The notes below the pieces were generated by a model. That model had not been told where the DNA came from. It saw nothing but the letters and a program-made list of their open reading frames with translations, and searched no databases. Both the position numbers and the translations under genes were made by a program. From NCBI RefSeq assembly GCF_014699035.1, contig NZ_JACXAA010000012.1, forward strand, positions 124,001 through 188,000: a stretch of 64,000 nt of DNA, given 5' to 3'. The stretch is from Spirosoma validum. Its GTDB lineage: Bacteria > Bacteroidota > Bacteroidia > Cytophagales > Spirosomataceae. Below, in pieces: positions 1-7,807 of this stretch (its first letter is position 1; each line of letters starts with the position of its first letter).

Positions 1-75
1 CCTTTCGCTAACAGGCGAAAAGAAAACCCTGGAACGTATTCAGAGCTTGCTAACGGGCGGCAAACCACTACGGAA

Positions 76-143
76 TTAATGGTATCACGGACTTTAGTCC
101 GTAGACGTATCATTGTACGGACTAAAGTCCGTGATACCATTAA
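76..143. repeat. 28-bp perfect inverted repeat over a stop codon
   Basis: Arms 76-103 and 116-143 are exact reverse complements, with a 12-base loop at 104-115. The right arm contains the TAA stop (142-140) of the minus-strand J-domain gene. There is no long T tract, so it could be a terminator stem, a REP-type palindrome, or both. The core of each arm is itself a near palindrome (GGACTTTAGTCC). Confidence 0.85.
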
Positions 144-1288
144 AAATCGAAAAACGAAAGATCATCTGGTTTCTGGATGCGGTACGTTTTCAACCATTTC
201 TTCAATAAACCTGGGTCAGCAAACGCTTTTACGTCGGATTTGATTTGTTTGATGTCCCGCTTCATTTGGGCGATGTCACTGTTGAGACTAAACTCCAGGG
301 CAATCGGCGAACTGACCGCAAAGGATGGTCTGCCCGTCATGGCCGCCAGTTCATTTTGTAACGTAAAGAATTCGTTGTCCAGCTCTTCAGATTGCTGTTT
401 CAGGATCTTATTATAGTACTTGAGCTGCTCTTCGGCCAGATTTTCGAGGTGTGTCTGGTCGATGTGCTCAAATTCGAGTTGCAAACGTAACAAGGCCAGC
501 AAATCGCTTTTTTCGTAGGCGTCCGTTACGCGATGCATCACCTCAGTTTTACGCTGTTTCTCGGCCTCGTCCGGCTCACGGTCAGGGTGAAAGGCTTTTA
601 CTAAATCCATATACAACGTCCGTACGGCCTTCGTAATGTTACGTTCGTCAACCTGTTTTTTCGCTTCCCGGGCCTGTTGTTTTTCCGATTTAGGCTTCTT
701 ATTACGTTGTTCAGTGGCCTGTTGCTGACGTTCGGCTTCGGCGCTTTCCCGTTGCGCCAGTTGCTCCTGCACGTAGGCCGTCATTTTCTGCGGATCGCTG
801 AGATCAACAGTCTCATCAAACTGAATGCCGAACATATTGCTCATCATCTCCTTCATCAGATCGGCGGTTAGCTCGTCCGATTCCGTATTTGTCTTGTCAA
901 ATCCATTCGTGTCGTATTTATCATAAATGGGTTTGAGGTCATCGATACCGTATTGATCAATTAACTCAAACGCTACGTTCAAAATAAGATCAGCCAGTTT
1001 TTTCTTCTCGGTTTTCGAGAAATCCTTATTCTCGTAGGCCCGATCGAATACGCGTACCATATCGGCTCTGTACTGAGCATATTGTTCAACTAAAGGTCGA
1101 TAATCCCGTTGTATACGTAGTTGAATGTGCTGGGTGGCCTCGCGCAGATCGTGTAACTCGCTGCTTAGTTTTTCTATTTTTCGGATGAGCCGGTTAAACT
1201 CTTTCTGCGACTTCGACAGAATGGCTTTCTCCTTCGGCGTACCAATCTGGACAACCTGATGTTGAGACGGTTTGGTTATAAGACTCAT
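140..1288 (-). CDS. J-domain-containing protein
   Basis: 382 residues, soluble, no signal peptide. Residues about 30-70 are predicted coiled coil (charged heptad-like segment). A Q/E/K-rich linker at about 175-215 leads into a J-domain-like segment at about 218-270 with the HPD tripeptide (FHPDRE), the motif through which J proteins stimulate the Hsp70 (DnaK) ATPase. This is a class III J protein: the G/F region and zinc-finger repeats of DnaJ are absent and the J domain is internal rather than N-terminal. The partner is presumably DnaK; the client is unknown. The stop lies in a 28-bp palindrome. The next gene is divergent, so it is probably transcribed alone. Confidence 0.7.
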   Translation of the reverse strand: MSLITKPSQHQVVQIGTPKEKAILSKSQKEFNRLIRKIEKLSSELHDLREATQHIQLRIQRDYRPLVEQYAQYRADMVRVFDRAYENKDFSKTEKKKLADLILNVAFELIDQYGIDDLKPIYDKYDTNGFDKTNTESDELTADLMKEMMSNMFGIQFDETVDLSDPQKMTAYVQEQLAQRESAEAERQQQATEQRNKKPKSEKQQAREAKKQVDERNITKAVRTLYMDLVKAFHPDREPDEAEKQRKTEVMHRVTDAYEKSDLLALLRLQLEFEHIDQTHLENLAEEQLKYYNKILKQQSEELDNEFFTLQNELAAMTGRPSFAVSSPIALEFSLNSDIAQMKRDIKQIKSDVKAFADPGLLKKWLKTYRIQKPDDLSFFDF

Positions 1289-1349
1289 CGTAGCTGAAAT
1301 CGTACAGTTATGGTTATCTATGCAGTACGTTACGTTTTATATCAGAATC

Positions 1350-2018
1350 ATGTTCTCTGCTTTACTTCGCAAAATTAGCCATTTCGATTCCAATCACCGG
1401 TTGACCATTGCGCTCCTTGTTGCCACGCTGACTTTTTTTGTAGTACCTGCCCCATTTTTTACGTCAATTCACCTGACAATTGTCTGGATTGCGTTCGCGT
1501 CAACGGTATTGTTACTGGCCTGGGTGACTATTTTTATTGCCCATCCCCGCGATCTGCCCAGCCTGTCGCGGATGGAAGACTCAAGCCGGACGTTAATTCT
1601 GGTATTTGCTATTGCCGCAGCAATGGCCAGTTTATTTGCCGTGATTGATCTGCTCGGATCGACTAACAAGCAGGACCCAAACCAGCCGCAGCACGTTCTG
1701 TTAGCAGCGCTGGCGGTTATCAGTGCCTGGAGTTTAGTTCATACGGTTTTCACGCTCCGATACGCTCACCTGTACTACGGTAATGATGAAAAACAGAAGA
1801 AACGGCCCGGTGGACTTGATTTCCCACACGAAGAGGAACCCGATTTTCTCGACTTCGCTTATTTCTCGTTTGTCATCGGTATGACCAGTCAGGTATCTGA
1901 CGTAGCGATTGGATCGAAAATTATGCGTCGAACAGCACTGGCGCATGGTGTGCTCTCGTTTGCTTTCAACGCCATTATCGTCGCTCTAACAATCAGCGGG
2001 CTATCCGGCTTGATCTAA
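1350..2018 (+). CDS. DUF1345 family membrane protein
   Basis: 222 residues with about five hydrophobic transmembrane segments and the C-terminal pattern of the DUF1345 family (FLDFAYFSFVIGMTSQVSDV followed by a final hydrophobic helix). Function of the family is unknown; it is an inner-membrane protein. The reading frame is open back to 1272, but that start would overlap the divergent J-domain gene. The ATG at 1350 starts a normal DUF1345 N-terminus (MFSALLRKI) and leaves a 61-base divergent spacer. No partner gene is evident. Confidence 0.8.
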   Translation: MFSALLRKISHFDSNHRLTIALLVATLTFFVVPAPFFTSIHLTIVWIAFASTVLLLAWVTIFIAHPRDLPSLSRMEDSSRTLILVFAIAAAMASLFAVIDLLGSTNKQDPNQPQHVLLAALAVISAWSLVHTVFTLRYAHLYYGNDEKQKKRPGGLDFPHEEEPDFLDFAYFSFVIGMTSQVSDVAIGSKIMRRTALAHGVLSFAFNAIIVALTISGLSGLI

Positions 2019-2027
2019 GTAGATTGG

Positions 2028-2213
2028 TTAGTTTCCAGAACGACGATTTGTGGCCCCATTTTGCCGCTTCGCTTTTTCGGCCTGCTCACGTTCGTATTCG
2101 TCACGCTGGCGTTTATCGGAGAGGAGATTTCGGTAAAGGCCATTTAATACGTAGATATCATCTACTTCGTCAATCAGTCGATGGAGATGTTCGCGGACTT
2201 GGGTAATGTTCAT
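2028..2213 (-). CDS. small charged protein downstream of the broken PIN gene
   Basis: 61 residues starting MNITQVREHLHRL. A predicted N-terminal helix is followed by a highly charged K/R/E C-terminus. It overlaps the 3' end of the broken PIN gene by 44 bases in another frame, which suggests translational coupling. The shape (short helix, amphipathic, charged) resembles small addiction-module proteins, but I do not recognise a family. The frame is open back to 2303; the ATG at 2213 is preferred because the upstream extension has no coherent protein character. Confidence 0.5.
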   Translation of the reverse strand: MNITQVREHLHRLIDEVDDIYVLNGLYRNLLSDKRQRDEYEREQAEKAKRQNGATNRRSGN

Positions 2214-2684
2214 TCGGTTGATTAGTTGAGTCAGGTTCGTCAAGTTGGCGGAATAATTCCTCCAATGTAATGATATTCTTAAAGCTCTTTGTGCGCAAAC
2301 CATCGGCTAGAGGTTTATCACGAGTAAGCAAAGGTATATCCAGTTGTATTGACAAGGCAACGTAATCGGTATCTTTTGGATCAATATCACGGCACAACAT
2401 AAACGCCTGATAATAACTCTGCGTACTAGTCAGCAAATTTGGTACAACGGTAACCCGTTCAAACACAGTTAAAACAAATTGTTGAAACTTGTCTGGCAGC
2501 AGCTTAGTACGTTGGCTAATAACTTCCTGATGTAATTGGAGTTCCTCAAATACAAAATCCGTTGTGAAAATTCGATTGTCGGCAAGAAACTTCAGATGAG
2601 TGTCCCGACCACTAATCAGAAAACTAAACAGGATATTAGATTAGCATCAATAACGAATTCGCGAGAGCGAAGTGATGGAATCAT
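2170..2684 (-). pseudogene. PIN-domain toxin gene, frameshifted by a 5-bp tandem duplication
   Basis: From ATG 2684 the frame reads MIPSLRSREFVIDAN, the PIN active-site strand with its first Asp, then runs into a stop. The rest of the PIN domain continues in another frame (ILFSFLISGRDTHLKFL, then TTDFVFEEL, then DPKDTDYVAL and LLTRDKPLADGL) to a stop at 2170. The break coincides with a direct duplication ATTAG-ATTAG at 2635-2644 (plus strand). Removing one copy restores one frame of 169 residues reading DANILFSF. PIN domains are Mg-dependent RNases, commonly VapC-type toxins. The longest intact piece (from GTG 2466) lacks the first catalytic Asp. An 81-residue probable antitoxin lies 94 bases upstream. 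Confidence 0.85.
2635..2644. repeat. 5-bp tandem duplication that breaks the PIN gene
   Basis: ATTAG occurs twice head to tail (2635-2639, 2640-2644). Deleting either copy joins the two PIN reading frames exactly at the expected Asp-Ala-Asn/Ile-Leu-Phe position. Confidence 0.85.
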
Positions 2685-2778
2685 AGGCAGAGCAAGAATT
2701 AAAACGACCTATTTAAAGTCGTTATTCCGACGGGCCAGTAGCCGGAAGTGTGCGTGTCAAAGGCAATCAAAAGAGAAA

Positions 2779-3024
2779 TTACTCAAAAGCCTCGGGTGGA
2801 AGTTTATCTTCAATTGTGTATTTGTATTTATCCCAAGCCCTCTGACGAACTTCCTCTGAAATTTCTTCCAAAGAGATATTTGCGTCATTCAAGGATTTTT
2901 TAATTTCCTGCGCTTCCACACTTAATTCCTCCCAGGCCAAAAGTCGTTCAAGTCGTTCTATTAACGCCTGAGTACCATATCGGGCAAGTGTCTTATCGCT
3001 GACCTGTATTTGAATCGTTGACAT
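2779..3024 (-). CDS. probable antitoxin of the PIN module
   Basis: 81 residues (starts MSTIQIQVSDKTLARYG), acidic with a helical C-terminal half. The N-terminal beta strand plus helix followed by a partner-binding acidic tail is the usual antitoxin architecture. It is the first gene of the unit, 94 bases upstream of the broken PIN gene, as in VapBC-type operons. A purine-rich AAGGAAAG precedes the ATG at 3024. On the minus strand a TATATTTG box at 3052-3045 fits the Bacteroidota -7 consensus. The reading frame is intact although the toxin is not. I cannot name the antitoxin family. Confidence 0.6.
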   Translation of the reverse strand: MSTIQIQVSDKTLARYGTQALIERLERLLAWEELSVEAQEIKKSLNDANISLEEISEEVRQRAWDKYKYTIEDKLPPEAFE

Positions 3025-3044
3025 ATCTGCTTTCCTTTCTTTAC

Positions 3045-3052
3045 CAAATATA
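3045..3052 (-). promoter_or_regulatory. candidate -7 box of the PIN module
   Basis: TATATTTG read on the minus strand matches TAnnTTTG, about 20 bases before the antitoxin ATG. No TTG at the ideal -33 spacing was found. Confidence 0.35.
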
Positions 3053-3074
3053 ACAGCTACTCCAACGTTTTTGG

Positions 3075-4310
3075 TCAGTGAAAAAAGAAATACCCGAGTG
3101 CAATACCAGCGATTACACCAACGAAATCAGCGAACAGGCCATACGGAATGGCATACCGTGAATTACGGATACCAACCGAACCGAAATATAACGCTACGAT
3201 ATAAAACGTTGTATCAGCCGATCCCTGAAAGATACAGACCAATCTCCCCACGAACGAATCGGGTCCAAATTGTTTCATGGAGTCGATCATCAGCGCACGC
3301 GCTCCGGCACCACTCAGGGGCTTCATAAGCGCAACGGGCAGGGCGTCGGTAAAATCGGTATTCATGCCTGTTAATGCAAACAGATATTTTAATCCTCCAA
3401 CGAGATAGTCCATAGCGCCCGCATTTCGGAAGGCACCGATAGCAACCAGCATACCAACGAGATAAGGAATAATTTTTACGGTTGTTTCAAAACCTCCCTT
3501 TGCGCCTTCAATAAAGGTTTCAAAAATCGGCACTTTCCGACGTAACGCGCCTAACAGAAAGGAAACGACAATAGTCAGCAGAATCAGATTACCTGTTACC
3601 TTCGAAATTATTTCGATCTCTTCTTTCGGCTTACCCGACAAAAACCACAAAGCCAGTCCAAGTAACGTTGTGATACCTCCCAGCCAACCTAGTACGGTGG
3701 TATTTATTAAGTTTATCCGTTGCTTAATTCCAACCGCTATTAAGGCAATCACAGTCGTTACGTAGGTGCCGATTACACACGGAATAAACACGTCGGATGG
3801 GTCTTTTGCGCCCAGAATGGCCCGTTGTGCCATGATACTGAGCGGGATAATCTGTAGTCCCGATGTATGCAGCACCAGGAACATAATCTGAGCATTGGAA
3901 GCCGATTCTTTGTTGGGATTCAATTCCTGTAGACTAGCCATCGCCCGCAATCCGAAAGGCGTTGCAGCGTTATCCAGACCCAGCATATTCGCCGAAAAAT
4001 TCATGATCATCTGCCCGTTCGCCGGATGGTTTCTCGGTACTTCCGGAAAGAGTTTATTGAAAAAAGGACCAATGACGCGCGCCATCAGATTAATAGCGCC
4101 AGCTTTTTCTCCCACATTGAGCAATCCCAAAAAAAACGTCATCACACCCGCCAGCGGCAAGGCAATATCCATGACGGCCACCTTCGATGATTCAAACAAA
4201 CCTTCGACAATGATTTTAAAAATTTCGGTATCACCCAGAAAAATCAACTTGGCGAGCGCCACCAAAAACGCAATAACAAAGAAAGCAACCCAGATGTAGT
4301 TTAGTGCCAT
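3075..4310 (-). CDS. nucleoside-recognition (Gate) domain membrane protein, SpmA/SpmB fusion
   Basis: 411 residues, about ten hydrophobic segments. Two Gate-type (nucleoside recognition) domains lie in tandem: the N-terminal half resembles SpmA (NFSANMLGLDNAATPFGL motif near residues 104-121), the C-terminal half SpmB (MKPLSGAGARALMIDSM near 330-346 and FQGSADTTFYI near 362-372). In Bacillus these are separate spore-maturation proteins; in non-sporulating Bacteroidota the fused form is common and its transported or sensed substrate is unknown. Start ATG 4310 gives a complete first transmembrane helix. It is divergent from the VanX-type dipeptidase. Confidence 0.8.
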   Translation of the reverse strand: MALNYIWVAFFVIAFLVALAKLIFLGDTEIFKIIVEGLFESSKVAVMDIALPLAGVMTFFLGLLNVGEKAGAINLMARVIGPFFNKLFPEVPRNHPANGQMIMNFSANMLGLDNAATPFGLRAMASLQELNPNKESASNAQIMFLVLHTSGLQIIPLSIMAQRAILGAKDPSDVFIPCVIGTYVTTVIALIAVGIKQRINLINTTVLGWLGGITTLLGLALWFLSGKPKEEIEIISKVTGNLILLTIVVSFLLGALRRKVPIFETFIEGAKGGFETTVKIIPYLVGMLVAIGAFRNAGAMDYLVGGLKYLFALTGMNTDFTDALPVALMKPLSGAGARALMIDSMKQFGPDSFVGRLVCIFQGSADTTFYIVALYFGSVGIRNSRYAIPYGLFADFVGVIAGIALGYFFFH

Positions 4311-4316
4311 CGTTCA

Positions 4317-4352
4317 CAAAGAGTGAAAGAGCGAATGAGCGAAAGAGTGAAG
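4317..4352. repeat. low-complexity GAGYGAAAGAG-type repeat
   Basis: The spacer between the divergent genes carries several near-copies of GAGTGAAAGAG / GAGCGAAAGAG. The reverse complement of the same word recurs at 4492-4505, inside the signal-peptide codons of the next gene. Confidence 0.5.
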
Positions 4353-4442
4353 CTACCTCGCTACTATTTGCGCTTGTCAGTTTAGAAATCCCGTAAGTTT
4401 ACGCGAACATTCGTCTCAAACCAATTTTCTGTAAACGTAGTA

Positions 4443-5126
4443 ATGCACTTTATCTCTGTTTTCCTGACTGTTTTTTCGCTTATTTACTCCTTCGCTCTTT
4501 CGCTCTCAGCCCAGCCCAAAGTCGAGCAGGTTATGATCAAGCAAGGTTTGGTTGACGTACAGAAAGTAGACCCCAGTATTCTGGTTGAACTCAAATATTC
4601 GACGACCGACAATTTCATTGGTAAAGATGTGTACGATGATCTGACCCGGGCGTATATGCAACCGATGGCCGCTCAGAAGCTTGCTGCGGCCAGCAAGTAC
4701 CTACAAGCACATCATCCCGATCTGCGATTACTTGTTTATGATGCAGCGCGGCCCCGTTCGGCTCAATGGAAACTCTGGAACGCTCTCCCTAATATGTCGG
4801 AAAACGAGCGTCAGAAATACGTAGCAGACCCACGAAAAGGCTCTATTCATAGTTACGGCTGTGCTGTGGATTTGACGGTTGCCACCAAAGACGGGAAACC
4901 ATTAGACATGGGCACGAAATACGATTTCTTTGGTAAACTAGCGTACCCGTCTCAGGAAGATGAATTATTGAAGTCGGGCAAACTAACGCAACAGCAAATC
5001 GACAATCGCCACATTTTGCGGACCGCCATGCGACAGGGTGGCTTCAGCCCGATTGAATTTGAGTGGTGGCATTTCAACGCCCTCTCCCGGGCAAAAGCAA
5101 AAATGGTCTTTCGAATTGTGGACTGA
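4443..5126 (+). CDS. D-alanyl-D-alanine dipeptidase, VanX/DdpX type (peptidase M15D)
   Basis: 227 residues with an N-terminal signal peptide ending near ALSLSAQ (about residue 24), so periplasmic or surface-exposed. It has the M15D zinc signature SIHSYGCAVDLT (His and Asp ligands, near residues 136-147), the EWWHF motif (catalytic Glu and third ligand, near 206-210) and the conserved YDAARP motif near 99-104. It hydrolyses D-Ala-D-Ala; in vancomycin-resistant organisms this removes the drug target, but a chromosomal secreted copy without vanHA genes, as here, is better explained by peptidoglycan dipeptide recycling or catabolism. A single-gene unit. Confidence 0.88.
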   Translation: MHFISVFLTVFSLIYSFALSLSAQPKVEQVMIKQGLVDVQKVDPSILVELKYSTTDNFIGKDVYDDLTRAYMQPMAAQKLAAASKYLQAHHPDLRLLVYDAARPRSAQWKLWNALPNMSENERQKYVADPRKGSIHSYGCAVDLTVATKDGKPLDMGTKYDFFGKLAYPSQEDELLKSGKLTQQQIDNRHILRTAMRQGGFSPIEFEWWHFNALSRAKAKMVFRIVD

Positions 5127-5137
5127 TAAGTATAATA

Positions 5138-5644
5138 TTACTTATCTGGGTCATACTGCTGTGCAAGCACGTCAAACTCGTCGATGATGATATGGCGGTC
5201 TGGATGATTACGTCGAAAAATGAGCGAGATGTAATAAGTCAGACCGTTCGTATCGGGAAACTGAATATCTAATTTTAAGAATTTTGACGTGGTAAACTCC
5301 CGGAACCAGGCATCGAACTTACGAACACGAGCCAGATGACGGGCATCGGCCGTTTCACAGATATACAGTAGAATCCGTTCTTTATTGGCGAAGAAATCCC
5401 GACAAATAGCAAGAACAGTTGGGCCAATCGCGGGATCTGCCCGAAGCTTGTCCGCTGTAGGACGATAGACTAATTCAATGACTAACTCATAAACTTGTTC
5501 TCCCAGTTTAGGGAAGTTCACAAATAGATAAGGCGTTGGTTTAAACTTAACTTGGTAGGTAACTTCATTAGTGGTCTCGAATACGTAAGAGTTGGACGCG
5601 CCACCAACGTATTCAAATTCATAAGGACTTTGATTCAGATTCAT
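5138..5644 (-). CDS. uncharacterised protein, probable DUF6169 family
   Basis: 168 residues, soluble, alternating beta strands with a terminal acidic helix. The opening SPYEFEYVGGASNSYVFETT followed by a YQVKFKP strand resembles DUF6169, a Bacteroidota family of unknown function. The start ATG (5644) lies inside the last codons of the 60-residue gene upstream (26-base overlap), so the two are probably translationally coupled. The function cannot be read from the sequence. Confidence 0.65.
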   Translation of the reverse strand: MNLNQSPYEFEYVGGASNSYVFETTNEVTYQVKFKPTPYLFVNFPKLGEQVYELVIELVYRPTADKLRADPAIGPTVLAICRDFFANKERILLYICETADARHLARVRKFDAWFREFTTSKFLKLDIQFPDTNGLTYYISLIFRRNHPDRHIIIDEFDVLAQQYDPDK

Positions 5645-5801
5645 AAGTACGTTGCTTCAACCGAGCAATAGCATTTTGCACTTCCGGGTCAGTCTCAAAA
5701 GACTCCCGCATCTGCCGTTTCGTTTCCCGCTTTTCAGCAGCCAGCCGACGTAGTAAGGCAATGGTTTTGTTAGGAGTTTCTTCTGTGTTCATTGGTTTCA
5801 T
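5619..5801 (-). CDS. small charged helical protein, first gene of the DUF6169 unit
   Basis: 60 residues (starts MKPMNTEETPN), very rich in K, R and E, predicted almost entirely helical. It overlaps the next gene by 26 bases. Its size, its charge and its overlap with a partner of about 170 residues recall toxin-antitoxin or small regulatory pairs, but no known antitoxin motif is visible. M4 is an alternative start. Confidence 0.55.
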   Translation of the reverse strand: MKPMNTEETPNKTIALLRRLAAEKRETKRQMRESFETDPEVQNAIARLKQRTYESESKSL

Positions 5802-5841
5802 AGTCTTGGTTCGTTACTTCTGTAAAGATAATCGTTACTTA

Positions 5842-6681
5842 TCAAAACACCAGATTGTCAATCAGCCTGACTTTGCCTAAATGAGCCGCCAGACAAATAG
5901 CCGTTTGACCGGGCGCCAGCACTTCACTAGCAATCTGAAGCGTATCAGCATTGACAATTTCGACGTATTCTAACCGAAAATGAGGTCTGTCGTTTATAAA
6001 ATCAGCGACAGCCGCTTTCGCCCGATCTACGTCGTATCCCTCAGCCAGGAGTTCACGACCCAGCGTTAATGCCTGAAACAACGTAGTGGCCTGCTCACGC
6101 TCGTCGGACGTAAGGTTACGGTTACGCGACGACATAGCCAGACCATCAGCTTCGCGTACAGTTGGACAACGTATCAACTCAACCGGAAAACTCAGGTCAC
6201 GGATGAGTCGGCGGATGACAGCGACCTGCTGTAAATCTTTCTGACCAAAATAAGCCCGATCGGGCTGGACGATGTTAAAGAGTTTAGCCACTACAATCCC
6301 GACGCCATTGAAATGCCCCGGCCGGAACGCACCTTCCATAGTGGTTTCCAACTCGCCAAAGTTTAGCCGAAGCGTGACAGGTTCAGGATACATTTCTTCT
6401 ACGGATGGAGCAAAAATCACATCACAGCCAGCCGCTTCAAGTTTCCGGGTATCTTCTTGCAGTGTCCGAGGGTAGCGGGCAAGATCATCCGCATTATTGA
6501 ATTGAGTGGGATTGACGAAGACGCTGCTCACCACTACGTCGTTCTCCTGTTTCGCTTTTTCGATAAGCGTTATGTGCCCTTCATGCAGGGCACCCATGGT
6601 CGGAACAAGGCCGATTTTTTGCGTTGGACGGACTGTATTTACGTATTGACGAAGGCTGATAATCGTGTCAAAAAGCTGCAT
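5842..6681 (-). CDS. panC: pantothenate synthetase (pantoate-beta-alanine ligase)
   Basis: 279 residues from ATG 6681 (MQLFDTI). An in-frame ATG at 6708 exists, but homologues start at the inner one. It joins D-pantoate and beta-alanine with ATP in coenzyme A synthesis. Visible motifs: PTMGALHEGH (nucleotide-binding HIGH-type motif), FVNPTQFN, YFGQKDLQQ and the KMSKS-like MSSRNRNL. Length is normal. The divergent neighbour is the short glycogen-synthase homologue, a pairing common in Bacteroidota. Confidence 0.95.
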   Translation of the reverse strand: MQLFDTIISLRQYVNTVRPTQKIGLVPTMGALHEGHITLIEKAKQENDVVVSSVFVNPTQFNNADDLARYPRTLQEDTRKLEAAGCDVIFAPSVEEMYPEPVTLRLNFGELETTMEGAFRPGHFNGVGIVVAKLFNIVQPDRAYFGQKDLQQVAVIRRLIRDLSFPVELIRCPTVREADGLAMSSRNRNLTSDEREQATTLFQALTLGRELLAEGYDVDRAKAAVADFINDRPHFRLEYVEIVNADTLQIASEVLAPGQTAICLAAHLGKVRLIDNLVF

Positions 6682-6745
6682 AACGTTTCTATTTTTTTCA
6701 GGCTGCAATGATACGAGTTGAGTATCTTTTTTCAGGCAAAATGTA

Positions 6746-6776
6746 TTGAAATATGGAAAAAATTTGCTTAATTTTG
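6746..6776 (+). promoter_or_regulatory. sigma-A promoter, Bacteroidota type
   Basis: TTG at 6746-6748, a 20-base spacer, then TAATTTTG at 6769-6776, matching the TTG-N19-TAnnTTTG pattern. The ATG of the downstream gene is at 6819, leaving a leader of about 35 bases. Confidence 0.65.
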
Positions 6777-6818
6777 CAAGTTTTTTGATTCACTCAGACA
6801 ACACACGTTCCCTTACTT

Positions 6819-7625
6819 ATGAGCAAATTACGAATCCTGTACGTAGCCAGCGAGATCAACCCTTTTTTAAAAACTTCTGATGTAGCTGACTTCGTCCGCA
6901 AGCTGCCACAGGCAATGCAAGAGCGGGGGATGGAAATCCGAATTCTGGTGCCGCGTTTCGGTCTGATTAATGAACGCAAAAACCGGTTGCACGAAGTAGT
7001 AAGGTTATCGGGTATTAATATTGCCGTAGGCGATGATGAGAAGCCGCTGATTATCAAGGTAGCTTCAATTCCAACCGCTAAATTACAGGTCTATTTCATT
7101 GACAATGAAGACTATTTCCAACGAAAATACGTCTTCCACGACAAAGAGAACCGGTTCTACGACGACAACGATGAACGGGCTATTTTCTTCTGCAAAGGAG
7201 TGCTTGAAACCGTTAAGAAACTGGGTTGGGCGCCCGATATCGTTCACTGTAACGACTGGATGACCGCGCTGATTCCGTTGTACCTGAAAACAACCTACAA
7301 AAACGACCCAATGTTTAAAGACACGAAGTCAGTTTTCACGGTTTACAACAATTCATTTGAGCACCGGTTCGAAGGTGACATCATCGAGAAAGCCCGCATG
7401 ATGGACATTGACGATGAGATGCTGGCTGAATTAAAAACAGCTGATTTTCAAGGATTTATCCGTATTGGTTCTACGTATGCCGATGCTGTTGTTCGGGCCG
7501 ACGAAGAGTCCAGCGAAAGCCTGAACGCTATTTTAACTGACCTGCCTGAGCACAAATTTGAAGCCGTTGACGATGAGGATGTAACAGATCGTTACTACAA
7601 TCTTTACACACAGTTGGCGGGATGA
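6819..7625 (+). CDS. glycogen/starch synthase N-terminal-domain protein, no catalytic C-terminal domain
   Basis: 268 residues that align only with the GT5 starch-synthase catalytic domain: ILYVASEINPFLKT at residues 5-18, then DNEDYFQRKYVF, PDIVHCNDWMTALIP and SVFTVYNN. The C-terminal glycosyltransferase domain that completes the active site is missing; true synthases have about 480 residues. The ADP-glucose-binding motif KTGGL is KTSDV here. The protein is thus unlikely to make glycogen and may be regulatory or structural. The short form beside panC is widespread in Bacteroidota, so this is not a local truncation. It ends with an acidic tail and a strong terminator follows. Confidence 0.8.
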   Translation: MSKLRILYVASEINPFLKTSDVADFVRKLPQAMQERGMEIRILVPRFGLINERKNRLHEVVRLSGINIAVGDDEKPLIIKVASIPTAKLQVYFIDNEDYFQRKYVFHDKENRFYDDNDERAIFFCKGVLETVKKLGWAPDIVHCNDWMTALIPLYLKTTYKNDPMFKDTKSVFTVYNNSFEHRFEGDIIEKARMMDIDDEMLAELKTADFQGFIRIGSTYADAVVRADEESSESLNAILTDLPEHKFEAVDDEDVTDRYYNLYTQLAG

Positions 7626-7704
7626 CGTAACGTTTACCTTACTTATTCGATGTGTATGGGCATCGGAAACGTTCAATACGTAGACCAGTCGTTAGATCGA
7701 CGTA

Positions 7705-7733
7705 GCAAAAAGCCGGAATGTCCGGCTTTTTGC
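7705..7733 (+). terminator. rho-independent terminator
   Basis: Perfect 13-bp stem (7705-7717 with 7721-7733), 3-base loop, ending in a T run. It separates the glycogen-synthase homologue from glmS. Confidence 0.9.
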
Positions 7734-7807
7734 GTTTACTTTACTTCCGAAAATAGCTGGTCCAGCAGATTACAATTCATTGTACGACCAAAACTAACAA
7801 CTGACTT

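Noticed and set aside
1272..1349. Longer N-terminus for the DUF1345 protein
   Set aside because: It would overlap the divergent J-domain gene and precede a normal DUF1345 start at 1350.
2214..2303. Longer form (91 residues) of the small gene after the PIN remnant
   Set aside because: The added 30 residues merely read the PIN gene in another frame and look like chance sequence.
4443..5126. Vancomycin-resistance cluster
   Set aside because: Only a VanX-type dipeptidase is present; no vanH, vanA-type ligase or vanRS genes, and it has its own signal peptide.
6682..6708. Upstream ATG for panC
   Set aside because: The inner ATG at 6681 gives the usual PanC N-terminus (MQLFDT).
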